In this document: in pieces, positions 1-10,529 of the stretch
How the letters are laid out: the number at the start of each line of letters is the position of its first letter
Numbering within the stretch: position 1 is the stretch's first letter
DNA from: Geodermatophilus siccatus
GTDB taxonomy: Bacteria > Actinomycetota > Actinomycetes > Mycobacteriales > Geodermatophilaceae
DNA length: 64,000 nt
Assembly (NCBI RefSeq): GCF_900103785.1
Contig: NZ_FNHE01000009.1
Coordinates: 62,001-126,000 of the forward strand
Direction of reading: 5' to 3'
Made by a program: the position numbers and the translations under genes
Notes under the pieces: model-generated
Told to the model about the DNA's origin: nothing
What the model saw: the letters and a program-made list of their open reading frames with translations, nothing else
The model's database searches: none

Positions 1-458
1 ATCGCCGGCACGAACTTCAGGTCGGCGGCGCGGGCGGCACGCAGCCGGCGCTCGCCCATGATGAGCTCGTAGCCGCCCTCGGGGCGCTCGCGCACGACGA
101 TCGGCTGCAGCAGGCCGAACTCGCGGACGGAGTACGTGAGCTCCTCCAGCGCCTCGTCGTCGAAGACCTGACGAGGCTGCTTGGGGTTGGGGACGACGTC
201 GACCACCGCGACCTCGCGCAGCTGCGCGCCGGGGACGCCGACCGCGGCCTCGGCCTGCGCGGCGACCGTGGCCGCGGCCTGGGCCGCCGGGGGGAGCAGG
301 TGGACCGGGGGAGCGGGCGGCGCGGTCGGTGCGGCCTCGGGGTCAGCGGCCGGACCGGCACCGTCGTCCGCCAGGGGCAGCGGGCTCTGCTCGTCCTCCG
401 GGGCACTGGTGGGGATCAGCGCCGCCAGCCCGCGGCCCAGACCGCCACGCTTGCTCAT
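1..458 (-). CDS. parB: ParB chromosome-partitioning protein, N-terminal part (cut by window start)
   Basis: About 152 N-terminal codons are visible before the window edge. The protein opens with MSKRGGLGRGLAALIP, the typical actinobacterial ParB leader. A low-complexity Ala/Pro linker follows, then the conserved N-domain (NPKQPRQVFDDEALEELTYS, GLLQPIVVRERP). The edge falls just after GERRLRAA, which matches the GERRxR CTP-binding motif of ParB. ParB binds parS and slides as a CTP clamp to load condensin and engage ParA. Its ATG overlaps the parA stop as ATGA, so the two are translationally coupled. The helix-turn-helix and dimerisation domains lie outside the window. Confidence 0.95.
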   Translation of the reverse strand, partial: MSKRGGLGRGLAALIPTSAPEDEQSPLPLADDGAGPAADPEAAPTAPPAPPVHLLPPAAQAAATVAAQAEAAVGVPGAQLREVAVVDVVPNPKQPRQVFDDEALEELTYSVREFGLLQPIVVRERPEGGYELIMGERRLRAARAADLKFVPA

Positions 459-1513
459 GCTCGCTCCTCAGGAGACGGGGGGACGGGCACGGTTGCCGCG
501 TCGGTGTCGGGGAACGCCGTGCCCACGGGGGCGGCGACGGGTGTGCCGGGGGTCGGGCGCGAGGGCAGCGGCGGCAGGGCGACGCCGCGGTGGGCCAGCT
601 CGCGCGCGGCCTCCACGTAGCTGGTCGAGCCACGGGACCCGGGGTCGTAGGTGACCACCGACTGGCCGTAACCCGGAGCTTCCGAGACTCGCACGTTCCG
701 TGGGATGACGGTGTCCAGCACCAGGCTGCCGAAGTGGTTGCGCACCTCCTCGGCGACCTGGTCGGCGAGCTTCGTCCGCCCGTCGTACATCGTGAGCAGG
801 ATCGTCCGGACGGCGATCCCCGGGTTGAGGTGCCGGCGGACCAGGTCGATGTTGTTGAGCAGCTGCCCCAGGCCCTCGAGCGCGTAGTACTCGCACTGGA
901 TGGGGATCAGCACCTCGTCGCCGGCCACCAGCGCGTTGAGCGTGAGCAGCCCCAGGGACGGCGGGCAGTCGATGAGCACGTAGTGCGGGCGCTGCTCCGG
1001 CGCGAGCTCCTGCAGGTAGGTCTCGATCGCCCGGCGCAGCCGGTACTCGCGGGCGACGACGGAGACCAGCTCGATCTCGGCACCGGCCAGGTCGATGGTC
1101 GCCGGCACGCAGGAGAGCAGCGGCGTGGCCGTCGTCGGGTGCACCACCTCGGCGAGCGAGCTGTCGCCGACCAGGGCGTCGTAGACCGACGGCGTCCCCA
1201 CGCTGTGGTCGACGCCGAGGGCCGTGCTGGTGTTGCCCTGCGGGTCGAGGTCGATGACCAGCGTCCGCAGCCCGTACAGGGCCAGGGCGACCCCGAGGTT
1301 GACCGACGAGGTGGTCTTGCCGACGCCGCCCTTCTGGTTGGCGATGGTGATGACCCGGATGCGGCCCGGGGCGGGGAACGGCTCCTGGTCGGCCGCGTGC
1401 AGGACCTGGGTGGCCCGCAGCGCCTCCATCGCGATGGGGCTGTCGAACTCGACGGCGGGAGCCGACTGCTCGGCCGTGAGACTGCTCCGCAGCCGCTGGC
1501 CCGGGTCGGTCAT
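455..1513 (-). CDS. parA: ParA chromosome-partitioning ATPase
   Basis: This 352-residue protein has an approximately 50-residue N-terminal extension and then a deviant Walker A motif (KGGVGKTTSS, near residue 61), which defines ParA/MinD ATPases. Downstream motifs VIDLDPQGN and IDCPPSLGLLT are the signature A' and Walker B segments. ParA binds DNA non-specifically in the ATP dimer form and moves ParB-parS complexes apart. It lies first in the parAB pair on the minus strand. Two parS sites lie just upstream, between it and rsmG, as in other actinobacteria. Confidence 0.96.
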   Translation of the reverse strand: MTDPGQRLRSSLTAEQSAPAVEFDSPIAMEALRATQVLHAADQEPFPAPGRIRVITIANQKGGVGKTTSSVNLGVALALYGLRTLVIDLDPQGNTSTALGVDHSVGTPSVYDALVGDSSLAEVVHPTTATPLLSCVPATIDLAGAEIELVSVVAREYRLRRAIETYLQELAPEQRPHYVLIDCPPSLGLLTLNALVAGDEVLIPIQCEYYALEGLGQLLNNIDLVRRHLNPGIAVRTILLTMYDGRTKLADQVAEEVRNHFGSLVLDTVIPRNVRVSEAPGYGQSVVTYDPGSRGSTSYVEAARELAHRGVALPPLPSRPTPGTPVAAPVGTAFPDTDAATVPVPPSPEERA

Positions 1514-1535
1514 CTGAGGTCCTTCCTGCCGGTCC

Positions 1536-1549
1536 GTTTCACGTGGAAC
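1536..1549. other. parS: parS site 1 (one mismatch from palindrome)
   Basis: GTTTCACGTGGAAC matches the bacterial parS core GTTTCACGTGAAAC at 13 of 14 positions. It lies 23 bp upstream of the parA start, in the parA-rsmG gap. It is the expected ParB-binding centromere site. Confidence 0.93.
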
Positions 1550-1570
1550 GGACGCGGGAAGCCGTACGGG

Positions 1571-1584
1571 GTTCCACGTGGAAC
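1571..1584. other. parS: parS site 2
   Basis: GTTCCACGTGGAAC is a perfect 14-bp palindrome of the actinobacterial parS type. It lies 21 bp from site 1, on the same face of about two further helical turns, and ends just beyond the rsmG stop. Confidence 0.94.
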
Positions 1585-1589
1585 GCGCG

Positions 1590-2261
1590 TCACCGCGTCC
1601 CTCGCGTCATCACCACCACGGTAGTGGCAGCCTCCCCCAGCCCCGCACCGACAGCCCGTGCGTGGATCTCCCGCATCCCGGCCGCCTCCAGCTCGGGAAG
1701 CAGGGACGGCAACTCCTCCAGCGCGCGGGACCCGACGAGGGCGACCAGCTGGGCGCCCGGGCGCAGCAGCCCGCGGCACCACGCCACGAGCCGGGGGAGG
1801 GCCGCCACCGCCCGCGCCGTGACGACGTCCACCGGCCCGACCGCGGCGCGCACCGAGCGCTCCTCGGCCCGGCCGCGCACGACGCGCCACGGGGCGCCCA
1901 GGTCGGCGACGACCTCCTCGAGGAACTCCACCCGGCGGGCCATCGGCTCGAGGAGGGTGAGCCGCAGGTCCGGCCGGGCCAGCGCCAGGGGGATCCCGGG
2001 CAGGCCGGCACCGCTGCCGACGTCGACCACCCGGGCGTCGGCCGGGACGGCGTCGGCGACCGCGGCGCTGTTGAGGACGTGCCGCTCCCACAGCCGGGGC
2101 ACCTCCCGCGGGCCGATCAGCCCGCGGGTGACACCGTCGGTGGCCAGCCGGACGACGTAGCGCTCGGCGTCGGCCAGCGCCGGGCCGAACACCGAGCGGG
2201 CGACCTCCGGGGCCGGTGGGACGACTGGGGCACCGGTGCCGGACGAGGCGGGCTCGGTCAC
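1590..2261 (-). CDS. rsmG: 16S rRNA (guanine-N7) methyltransferase RsmG
   Basis: The 223-residue protein has the class I SAM-binding motif VVDVGSGAGLPGIPLALARP near residue 80, a LLEPMARRVEFL segment and TARAVAALPRLVAW. All are characteristic of RsmG (GidB), which methylates G527 of 16S rRNA. The GTG start (2261-2259) overlaps the jag stop as GTGA. The order jag-rsmG-parA-parB is the classic origin-proximal arrangement. Confidence 0.95.
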   Translation of the reverse strand: MTEPASSGTGAPVVPPAPEVARSVFGPALADAERYVVRLATDGVTRGLIGPREVPRLWERHVLNSAAVADAVPADARVVDVGSGAGLPGIPLALARPDLRLTLLEPMARRVEFLEEVVADLGAPWRVVRGRAEERSVRAAVGPVDVVTARAVAALPRLVAWCRGLLRPGAQLVALVGSRALEELPSLLPELEAAGMREIHARAVGAGLGEAATTVVVMTRGTR

Positions 2262-2902
2262 CGATCCGGCAGCACCACGACGCGACGGTTGGGCTCCTCG
2301 CCCTCCGACTCGCTGTGCACGCCGGCAACGCCGGCGATGACGTCGTGCACGACCTTGCGCTCGAACGGGTTCATCGCCGACAGCCGCTCCGGTTGCCCGC
2401 TGCTCGCGACGCGGCGCGCGGTCTCGGCCGCCAGCGAGGTGAGGTCGGCCCGGCGCCGGGCGCGGAACCCGCTGATGTCGAGCATGAGGCGGCTGCGGAC
2501 GCCGGTGGACTGGGCCACGGCGAGGCGGGTGAGCTCCTGCAGCGCCTCCAGGACGGCGCCGTCGGGACCGACGAGGTCCTTGAGGTCGCCGCCGACGATC
2601 GCCACCGAGGCCCGGTCACCCTCGACGTCGAGGTCGATGTCGCCGTCCACGTCGAGGATGTCGAGCAGCCGCTCGAGGTAGTCGCCGGCGACGTCACCCT
2701 CGCGGACCAGCAGGTCGTCGGTGCCCTCGTCGTCCCCGACCGGGTCCGCCGGCTCGACGACGGCGTCGGCGCCGTCCTCGTCCGGGTCGGGCAGGTCAGG
2801 CTGCGCCGGGACGGCGGCGTCGGCGGGTGGGCTCAGGACCGCGCCGGAGGTGGCCTCGCTGGTGGGGGCGGCCGGCTCGGTGGGGTGCTGTGGGGCGCTC
2901 AT
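2258..2902 (-). CDS. jag: Jag/KhpB RNA-binding protein (KH-R3H)
   Basis: This 214-residue protein has an acidic, Pro/Ala-rich N-terminal third. A KH-type domain follows (VAIVGGDLKDLVGPDGAVLEALQELT), with the GxxG-like loop region GPDG. It ends in an R3H domain (MNPFERKVVHDVIAGV, then the ESEGEEPNRRVVVLP tail). Jag/KhpB binds RNA and in other Gram-positives influences cell elongation. It lies between yidC and rsmG as in most Gram-positives, and its stop overlaps the rsmG GTG. Confidence 0.93.
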   Translation of the reverse strand: MSAPQHPTEPAAPTSEATSGAVLSPPADAAVPAQPDLPDPDEDGADAVVEPADPVGDDEGTDDLLVREGDVAGDYLERLLDILDVDGDIDLDVEGDRASVAIVGGDLKDLVGPDGAVLEALQELTRLAVAQSTGVRSRLMLDISGFRARRRADLTSLAAETARRVASSGQPERLSAMNPFERKVVHDVIAGVAGVHSESEGEEPNRRVVVLPDR

Positions 2903-2992
2903 GGCGTGTCCTCCAGTCGTGCGGGCGTCCGGGGTCGGCCCCGGTGGTCGATCACCGGCGCGGGCGCCCGCAGGGGCGCCGCACGCGCCGGC

Positions 2993-4147
2993 TCAGCGGC
3001 GCTTGCGCTTGCCGCGGTTGGCCGGTCCCTGGCTGCCGCGCGCACCGCCGGTGCGTGGGCGGCCCCCCGAGGAGCGGGCGGCGGCCGACGCGCCGCCGGA
3101 GCTCGCGGCGGTGGCGCCCGTCGCGGTGGGGGCGTCGTCGGCCGTGGTGTCGTGCGTCGTGGGCTCGCCGGCCGCGGTGTCGCCGGCCGTGTCGCCGGCC
3201 GTGGTGTCGCCGGTCGGGTTGGCCGTGTCGACCGTCGAGGCCGGGGCGGCGGTGCGGCCGTTCTTGGGGCGGACCGGCTTGGCGCCGGGCCGGGGGGCCA
3301 GCGCCTTGGGGTCGACGGCGGGCTTCTCCGCGGCGGCCCTGGCCTTGGCGGCGTCGGAGCCGGGCGGCGGCATCTTGCGCAGGATGAAGAACTGCTGGCC
3401 CAGCGTCCACAGGTTGTTGGTGAACCAGTAGAGGAGGACGCCGATCGGGAAGATGAAGCCGGAGACGAACAGGCCGATCGGCATCACGTAGAGCAGCATC
3501 TTCTGCACCATCGCGGCCTGGCCCTCGACCGGACCGGAGCGGCGCATGATCTGCTTCTGCGTGAAGAACGTCGTCAAGCTCATGATCAGGATGAGCACGA
3601 ACGCGACGACCCGGATGTTGGCGTAGCTGGCGACCTCGAGGATCGCCTGCTCCTTGGCCCCGCTCATCGAGAACGACGACGAGATCGGCGCCCCGAAGAA
3701 CGGCGCCACGGCCGCCTCGTTGGTGAGCGGCTCGTCCCAGCCGTAGAGGCCCTGGGCGTTCGGCGCCAGCCGGCGCAGCACGTGGAAGAGCGACAGGAAG
3801 ATCGGGATCTGCGGCAGGATCGGCAGGCAGCCGGCCAGCGGGCTGACGTTCCGCTCCTTCTGCAGCTTCTGCATCGCCACCGCGAAGCCCTGCCGGTCGC
3901 TGCCGTACTGCTTGCGCAGCCGCGTGATCTCCGGCTGGAGCTCCTGCATCGCCCGCTGCGACTTCACCTGCTTGACGAACAGCGGGAAGAGGATCACCCG
4001 GACGGTGACGACCAGGAAGACGATCGACAGCGCCCAGGCCAGGCCCGACAGGCCCGTCCCTGCCTCGGGGTCGTCGAACACGAGGCTCCACAGCGAGTGC
4101 CACCGGGCCAGGACCCACGAGATGGCGGTGTACAGCCAGTCAAGCAA
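2993..4147 (-). CDS. yidC: YidC/Oxa1 membrane protein insertase
   Basis: The predicted protein is 384 residues. A TTG start at 4147 is chosen because AGGAGGA sits about 8 nt upstream and the product then begins [13 protein letters not shown], a typical actinobacterial YidC N-terminus; a longer in-frame extension starting further upstream is Pro/Arg-rich and looks like yidD read in another frame. Membrane segments include [20 protein letters not shown], and the cytoplasmic loop has [19 protein letters not shown]. The last approximately 110 residues are Thr/Ala/Gly-rich and end in the basic tail NRGKRKRR, which may contact the ribosome. It overlaps yidD by 8 nt. Confidence 0.93.
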   Translation of the reverse strand: MLDWLYTAISWVLARWHSLWSLVFDDPEAGTGLSGLAWALSIVFLVVTVRVILFPLFVKQVKSQRAMQELQPEITRLRKQYGSDRQGFAVAMQKLQKERNVSPLAGCLPILPQIPIFLSLFHVLRRLAPNAQGLYGWDEPLTNEAAVAPFFGAPISSSFSMSGAKEQAILEVASYANIRVVAFVLILIMSLTTFFTQKQIMRRSGPVEGQAAMVQKMLLYVMPIGLFVSGFIFPIGVLLYWFTNNLWTLGQQFFILRKMPPPGSDAAKARAAAEKPAVDPKALAPRPGAKPVRPKNGRTAAPASTVDTANPTGDTTAGDTAGDTAAGEPTTHDTTADDAPTATGATAASSGGASAAARSSGGRPRTGGARGSQGPANRGKRKRR

Positions 4148-4475
4148 GGGGGGACTCCTCCTGCGGGGCCCGGCGGGGTGCCGACGGGACGGGTCGGTCG
4201 GGTGCGGGCGCGGTCGTGCGGGCCGGCGGCACCAGGTCGAGGCCACCAGGGTGCCAGGGGGCGCACTTGAGCAGCCGTCGCAGGGCCAGCCAGCTCCCGC
4301 GGCCGGCGCCGTGGACGGCGATCGCCTCGGCGGCGTAGGCGCTGCAGGTGGGCTGGAAGCGGCACCGCGGGGGGAACGCCGGGCTGATCGCCCGCTGGTA
4401 GAAGCCGACGACGGCCAGCAGCGCCCGGGCGACCGGGCGTCGTCCGTCGCGGGCGGCCGGCGGGTCGGCGGTCAC
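4140..4475 (-). CDS. yidD: Membrane protein insertion efficiency factor YidD
   Basis: This 111-residue protein contains the family hallmark: [20 protein letters not shown] followed by a YAAEAI segment and [14 protein letters not shown]. YidD is a small amphipathic protein that aids YidC-dependent membrane insertion. The GTG start overlaps the rnpA stop as GTGA, and its own stop lies inside the first codons of yidC, so rnpA-yidD-yidC are translationally coupled. The C-terminal extension after the conserved core is Pro/Ala-rich and variable. Confidence 0.94.
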   Translation of the reverse strand: MTADPPAARDGRRPVARALLAVVGFYQRAISPAFPPRCRFQPTCSAYAAEAIAVHGAGRGSWLALRRLLKCAPWHPGGLDLVPPARTTAPAPDRPVPSAPRRAPQEESPLA

Positions 4476-4849
4476 GGGGTGCGGACCCGGAGGACGCGGT
4501 CGAGTCCGGCGGTCAGGTCGCGGCGCAGGTCCGCCGAGCTGGCGGTGGCCGCCTCCGGCCGGGCGCGGACCACCAGGTCCGCGGTGGGGGGCAGGCGGTC
4601 GAGCTGGTCGTGCACCACCGCTCGCAGCCGCCGGGTCACGCGGTGACGGACCACCGAGTTGCCCACGGCCTTGCCCACCACGAAGCCGGCCCGTGGACCA
4701 CCGACCGTCCCGGCGTCACCGGGGGTCGGGGTCACGGGCCGTTCGGGGAGGTAGTGGAGCACCATGGTCGGCCGTCCGGCACGCCTGCCGGACCGGACGA
4801 CCGCGGTGAACTCCGGACGCCGGCGCAGGCGTGCCTGCGCGGGCAGCAC
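4472..4849 (-). CDS. rnpA: Ribonuclease P protein component
   Basis: This 125-residue basic protein carries the RNase P protein signature: [24 protein letters not shown], here written in parts as [20 protein letters not shown]. RnpA assists the catalytic RNA in removing 5' leaders from pre-tRNAs. It has a GTG start, and the gap to the rpmH stop is only 1 nt, which is the universal rpmH-rnpA order. Confidence 0.95.
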   Translation of the reverse strand: MLPAQARLRRRPEFTAVVRSGRRAGRPTMVLHYLPERPVTPTPGDAGTVGGPRAGFVVGKAVGNSVVRHRVTRRLRAVVHDQLDRLPPTADLVVRARPEAATASSADLRRDLTAGLDRVLRVRTP

Positions 4850-4850
4850 C

Positions 4851-4988
4851 TCAGGCGGAGAGCTTCTCGCGACCCTTGCGCCGACGGCCGGCGATGATCG
4901 CCCGGCCCGCGCGGGTGCGCATCCGCAGCCGGAAGCCGTGGGTCTTGGACCGGCGGCGGTTGTTCGGCTGGAACGTGCGCTTGCTCAC
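4851..4988 (-). CDS. rpmH: 50S ribosomal protein L34
   Basis: A 45-residue, very basic protein read directly from the sequence: it begins [20 protein letters not shown] and ends [12 protein letters not shown], which is diagnostic of L34. The start is GTG at 4988, with a weak GGGAG upstream. It is the first gene of the minus-strand rpmH-rnpA-yidD-yidC-jag-rsmG-parAB run leaving the origin. Confidence 0.97.
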   Translation of the reverse strand: MSKRTFQPNNRRRSKTHGFRLRMRTRAGRAIIAGRRRKGREKLSA

Positions 4989-5578
4989 GAGGTACTCCCA
5001 CTACACGACATCGACGGGGCACGCCCACCGGGGGGAGGGCGCGCGACAGGGACGGGCACACGGCGGGAGCCGGTTCCCCGTCCACGGATCTCCCACCAGC
5101 ATAGCCGAGGGAGCGGGGGGACCGGCGGCCCGGCCGGACACCGACTCCCCAGGGTCTCCCATCGGGAGGGACGACGCGTGGTGCCGCGCCACGGACGGTC
5201 CGCGACACGCCCCGCGGCGCGCCGAGAGCTGTCCCCGGCCTCGTTGCCGGGCTGTGGACGAGGCTGTTAGCGTCGCCGTCGCTCCACACCGGACACCGAC
5301 GTCCGGCGCAGGGGCTGCCCCGCTGGTGTCGACCGACCACCACGCACTCCGGACAACCGCGACGACTCCCCTCTGACCAGCGGCGACACCCCCCAGCCCG
5401 GCGGAACGCGCGGGAGCCGGTGCGCATGTGTCGCCGATCGTGCACAGCCTGTGGACACCGGTGTGGACTCCGTGTGTCCGGATGTCCACAGTGGGGGACC
5501 GACCGGGGGACGACGGACCCGGCGACGGACGGCCGCCGCGGGGCCGACGACACACGGGAACCTGGGAGGACGAGGGCC
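4989..5578. promoter_or_regulatory. rpmH-dnaA divergent regulatory region with DnaA boxes
   Basis: This 590-bp region between divergent rpmH and dnaA has no convincing gene. It holds DnaA-box-like 9-mers relative to the high-GC consensus TTGTCCACA: TGTGGACGA at 5253-5261, TGTGGACAC at 5450-5458 and ATGTCCACA at 5482-5490, the first two on the minus strand. Their position upstream of dnaA suggests autoregulation or an extension of oriC; this is inferred. The dnaA ribosome-binding site GGGAGGA lies at 5564-5570. Confidence 0.7.
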
Positions 5579-7348
5579 ATGGCCGATGCCACGGTGGACC
5601 TGGCGACGGTCTGGGACCAGATCCGCGAGCGGCTGGCGACGAGCCTGTCCCCGCAGCAGAACGCGATGCTGAACCTCACCCGCCCGGTGGGGGTCTTCGA
5701 GGACACCGCGGTGCTGTCGGCACCCAACGAGTTCACCCAGACCGTGCTCGAGTCCCGGATGCGCCGGGTGCTGGCCGAGGCGCTGTCGGAGCACCTCGGC
5801 CGCGACATCCGCGTCGCCGTCCAGGTGGAGGACAGCCCGGCCGAGCCACCGGCCGCACCTGCACCCGAGGTGCCGACCCGCCGTCGGTGGTCGGTGGTCG
5901 AGGCGCAGCGGGCCGAGGAGGACCGGGAGACCCGCGACCGCGCCGACGACGGGCGCAGCGCGTTCGGCGTGCGAGCCGACGTCCGGCCCGCGTGGGAGGA
6001 CGACGGCAGGAGCACCTCCGACCCCCGACCGCCCGAGCGTGAGCCGGAGGAGTGGGCCCCCACCGACTGGAGCCCGCCGGCCCGGCGTCCGGCCGGCCGC
6101 GGCACCCGCGCCGCCGAGCGCGACTGGGGCGGGACCGACCTCGACGAGGACGGCGTGGCCGTGCTGCCCTTCGACCTCGACACCGGCGACGACGACGGCG
6201 GCGTCCCCGAGCCGCCCGCGCCGCCGTCCCGCGGCCGGCGCGGCGGGTCCCGAGGCGGAGGGGACGCCGTCCCGCTGTTCGGCGGTGACCGCCGGGCCCC
6301 GGCCGGCGGGCAGGACCCGGGGCTGAACCCCAAGTACGTCTTCGACAGTTTCGTCATCGGCAACAGCAACCGGTTCGCCCACGCGGCGGCCGTCGCGGTC
6401 GCCGAGGCGCCGGCCCGCGCCTACAACCCGCTGTTCATCTACGGCGACTCGGGGCTGGGCAAGACGCACCTGCTGCACGCCATCGGCCACTACGCGGCGC
6501 GGATGTTCCCCAACGTCCGGGTGCGCTACGTGAGCACCGAGGAGTTCACCAACGAGTTCATCAACCTGGTGCACTCCGGGCGGGCCGAGGACTTCCGCCG
6601 CCGCTACCGGGACATCGACTTCCTGCTCATCGACGACATCCAGTTCCTGGAGCGCGCCGAGCGGACGCAGGAGGAGTTCTTCCACACCTTCAACACGCTG
6701 CACAACGCCAGCAAGCAGATCGTCATCACCTCCGACCGGGCGCCGAAGAAGCTGACGACGCTCGAGGACCGGCTGCGCACGCGGTTCGAGTGGGGGCTGA
6801 TCACCGATGTCCAGGCGCCGGACCTGGAGACCCGCATCGCGATCCTGCGCAAGAAGGCCTACGGCGAGCGGCTGCAGGTGCCCGACCCGGTGCTGGAGTT
6901 CATCGCCAGCAAGGTGCAGACCAACATCCGCGAGCTCGAGGGCGCGCTCATCCGGGTCACCGCGTTCGCGTCGCTGAACAAGCAGCAGGTCGACCTGCCG
7001 CTGGCCGAGCTGGTGCTCAAGGACCTGATCAGCGACGAGCAGGGCCCGCAGATCACCGCGGCGATCATCATGGCCGCCACCGCCGAGTACTTCTCCGTGA
7101 CGATGGAGGAGCTGCAGGGCTCCAACCGCAGCCGCACGCTCGTCAACGCCCGCCAGATCGCCATGTACCTGTGCCGGGAGCTCACCGAGCTGTCCCTGCC
7201 GCGGATCGGGGCCTCCTTCGGCGGCAAGGACCACACCACGGTCATGCACGCCGTCAAGAAGATCACCAACCTGATGAGCGAGCGGCGGGCGACGTACACC
7301 CAGGTCACCGAGCTGACGGCCCGGATCAAGAGCCGCGCCCGGTCCTAG
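5579..7348 (+). CDS. dnaA: Chromosomal replication initiator DnaA
   Basis: The predicted protein is 589 residues. The ATG at 5579 is preceded by GGGAGGA and gives [19 protein letters not shown], a normal domain I; longer in-frame extensions upstream are rejected. Domain II is long, acidic and Pro/Arg-rich (about residues 85-245). The AAA+ domain has Walker [11 protein letters not shown] near residue 288, Walker [11 protein letters not shown] and sensor [10 protein letters not shown]. The C-terminal DNA-binding domain includes [20 protein letters not shown]. DnaA melts oriC and loads the replicative helicase. It is the pivot between the two outward-pointing gene sets. Confidence 0.97.
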   Translation: MADATVDLATVWDQIRERLATSLSPQQNAMLNLTRPVGVFEDTAVLSAPNEFTQTVLESRMRRVLAEALSEHLGRDIRVAVQVEDSPAEPPAAPAPEVPTRRRWSVVEAQRAEEDRETRDRADDGRSAFGVRADVRPAWEDDGRSTSDPRPPEREPEEWAPTDWSPPARRPAGRGTRAAERDWGGTDLDEDGVAVLPFDLDTGDDDGGVPEPPAPPSRGRRGGSRGGGDAVPLFGGDRRAPAGGQDPGLNPKYVFDSFVIGNSNRFAHAAAVAVAEAPARAYNPLFIYGDSGLGKTHLLHAIGHYAARMFPNVRVRYVSTEEFTNEFINLVHSGRAEDFRRRYRDIDFLLIDDIQFLERAERTQEEFFHTFNTLHNASKQIVITSDRAPKKLTTLEDRLRTRFEWGLITDVQAPDLETRIAILRKKAYGERLQVPDPVLEFIASKVQTNIRELEGALIRVTAFASLNKQQVDLPLAELVLKDLISDEQGPQITAAIIMAATAEYFSVTMEELQGSNRSRTLVNARQIAMYLCRELTELSLPRIGASFGGKDHTTVMHAVKKITNLMSERRATYTQVTELTARIKSRARS

Positions 7349-8222
7349 CGGACGACATCTCCGGCAGCGCGTCGCCCCGCGCTGAGGACACCGTCGTCCC
7401 CCGGACGACACCGCGGTCACGTGTCGTCCCCGGCCGACCCGCGCTGCTGCCCACTCGCACCGGGTCGGACCCTGGTCGCTCCGCGCAGGTGGCGCGGCAT
7501 CACAGGCGGGCCCGGTGTGTCCGGTGGACGGCGACCTCGGTCGTCCACCTCGGTGTCCCCAGAGGGCCGCTCCGTGTCCACAGTCCTGTGGGCGGGCGGA
7601 TCGTCGTCGTCCCCGCGTCAGGCGTGCTGTGCAGGTCACTCGCACCGGTGACCCGGGTCGACTCGTCGACGAGTTGTCCCCAGCGATGTGCACAGGTTGG
7701 GGAGATCTCTCCTCGCCCGCTCACCCCCGGTCACGACGTGCCAGAGCTGCCCACCGCTCCATCCACCCCTGGGGATCCCGGCCGTCGACCTCCTGACCTG
7801 CGGGTTCACTCCATCGGGGACATCGGGCACCGGTCGCCGCGGCGCCGGGCACCCGGACCTGGGTACGGACTGGGGACGGACGCTGGGGGAACCGGGGGAC
7901 AGGACGTGGAGAGACGGCGGCCGGTGTGGGTGGACGTCGAGATGTCCACGTGTCGACACGGGAGTCCGCCTCACCACCCACAGTCGGCCAACATGTCGAC
8001 TTGGGCGCTGACCTGCACGGACGGCCTCGATCCCCAGGATCCACACCAGTGATGACGAAGATGAGGGAGATAGATCGAGGATTTCTCGAACCACACTCTG
8101 GGTGGGGAAGCTGCGCTGCGAGTGACCTGACCGAGGACAGCGGTTACCTGCATGTCCCTCCCAGAGGGCACGATGAGCACCGCACCACGAGGACACCGAC
8201 GACAGCTGGGGTGGATCAGGTC
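7349..8222. other. oriC: Presumed oriC (dnaA-dnaN intergenic region)
   Basis: An 874-bp gene-free stretch between dnaA and dnaN, the usual actinobacterial oriC position. DnaA-box-like 9-mers are present but mostly one or two mismatches from TTGTCCACA: TCGTCCACC 7541-7549, GTGTCCACA 7574-7582, TTGTCCCCA 7674-7682, ATGTGCACA 7686-7694 and ATGTCCACG 7942-7950. The segment near 8050-8092 (GATGACGAAGATGAGGGAGA and following) is conspicuously richer in A/T than its surroundings and could be the unwinding element. No boxes are perfect. The assignment rests on position plus clustering. Confidence 0.8.
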
Positions 8223-9386
8223 ATGAAGTTCCGGGTGGCACGTGAGGTGCTCGCCGATGCCGTCGCGTGGACGGCGCGCAGCCTGCCGCCCCGGCCGTCG
8301 GTGCCGGTGCTGGCCGGGATCATGCTCGAGGTCGACGGCAGCCAGTTGTCGGTGTCCGGCTTCGACTACGAGGTCTCCGCCCGCGCCGAGGTGGACGTGC
8401 AGGCCTCCGAGAGCGGCCGGGTGCTCGTGCCCGGCCGGCTGCTCGCCGAGATCACCCGCGCACTGCCACCGCACCCGGTCGACCTCACCGCCGAGGGCCC
8501 GCGCCTGTCGATCTCCTGCGGGAACGCGCGCTTCAGCCTGCCGACGCTGCCGGTCGAGGACTACCCGTCCCTGCCGGCCATGCCGTCGTCGGCCGGCGTC
8601 GTCGACAGCGACGTCTTCGCCGAGGCCGTCGGCCAGGTCGCCGTCGCCGCCGGGCGGGACGACACCCTCCCCATGCTCACCGGCGTCCGGCTGGAGATCG
8701 AGGACGACCTGGTGACGCTGGCGGCGACCGACCGCTACCGCCTCGCCGTCCGCGAGTTCGCCTGGCGGCCGGAGACCCCGGGTCTGACCGCGGCGGTGCT
8801 GGTGCCCGCGCGCACGCTGGCCGACGCGGCGAAGACGCTGACCAGCGGGCCGGAGATCACGCTCTCGCTGTCCTCGGGCGGCTCCGGCGAGGGCATCCTG
8901 GGGCTCTCCGGCAAGGACCGGCAGACCACCACCCGGCTGCTTGACGCCGAGTTCGTCAAGTACCGGGCGATCATGCCCAACGAGTCGGCCAGCAACGCCA
9001 CGCTGCCGGTCGGGCTGTTCACCGACGCCGCCAAGCGCGTCGCGCTGGTCGCCGAGCGGGGCACGCCGCTGCGCTGCGAGTTCACCCCCGGCCAGGTCAC
9101 CCTGCGCGCCGGCGGCACCGACGACGAGGGCCAGGCGGAGGAGCGCTGCGACGTCGAGTTCGAGGGGGAGCCGCTGACCATCGGCTTCAACCCGACGTTC
9201 CTGCTCGACGGGCTGGCCGCGGTGCACACGCCGCGCGCGCGGATGGACTTCACCAGCCCGCTCAAGCCCGCCGTCCTCTCCGGGGTGCCCGAGCCGGCGA
9301 CCGACGACGACGAGGCGGCCTCCCGGCCGGCCGAGCGGCCGGGCAGCTACCGGTACCTGATCATGCCGGTGCGGCTGCCGGGATAA
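8223..9386 (+). CDS. dnaN: DNA polymerase III beta sliding clamp
   Basis: The predicted protein is 387 residues, from ATG at 8223 (MKFRVAREVLADAVAWTARS). In-frame upstream codons extend into the origin region and are not accepted. The sequence shows the three-fold clamp architecture: N-domain ending near LPTLPVEDYPSLP, middle domain with GRDDTLPMLTGVRLE and TDRYRLAVREF, and C-terminal YRYLIMPVRLPG, the conserved clamp end. It tethers Pol III to DNA and follows oriC in the standard order. A strong hairpin follows the stop. Confidence 0.97.
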   Translation: MKFRVAREVLADAVAWTARSLPPRPSVPVLAGIMLEVDGSQLSVSGFDYEVSARAEVDVQASESGRVLVPGRLLAEITRALPPHPVDLTAEGPRLSISCGNARFSLPTLPVEDYPSLPAMPSSAGVVDSDVFAEAVGQVAVAAGRDDTLPMLTGVRLEIEDDLVTLAATDRYRLAVREFAWRPETPGLTAAVLVPARTLADAAKTLTSGPEITLSLSSGGSGEGILGLSGKDRQTTTRLLDAEFVKYRAIMPNESASNATLPVGLFTDAAKRVALVAERGTPLRCEFTPGQVTLRAGGTDDEGQAEERCDVEFEGEPLTIGFNPTFLLDGLAAVHTPRARMDFTSPLKPAVLSGVPEPATDDDEAASRPAERPGSYRYLIMPVRLPG

Positions 9387-9389
9387 GGA

Positions 9390-9438
9390 CCTCGTCCTCC
9401 CCACCCTTGGCAGGCTCAGGGTGGGACCCGGGACGAGG
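9390..9438 (+). terminator. Hairpin terminator after dnaN
   Basis: Two nested perfect arms: CCTCGTCC (9390-9397) pairs with GGACGAGG (9431-9438), and CCCACCCT (9400-9407) pairs with AGGGTGGG (9418-9425). It lies 3 nt after the dnaN stop. There is no U-tract, as is usual in high-GC actinobacteria. Confidence 0.75.
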
Positions 9439-9572
9439 CCGTTCCAGGACGTCGCCTCGGCTGCCGGCGGGGCCCGGGCGGCAGCGTCCGGCCGGACCGA
9501 GCACGATGGACTGCGGAGACGAGCCGGCCCGCCGACGGGCCGGCCGGACCACTGCGAGGAGAGGACTGCGTC

Positions 9573-10505
<933 letters not shown>

Positions 10506-10529
10506 CCGCGCTGCTGGGCCGGGCCTGAG

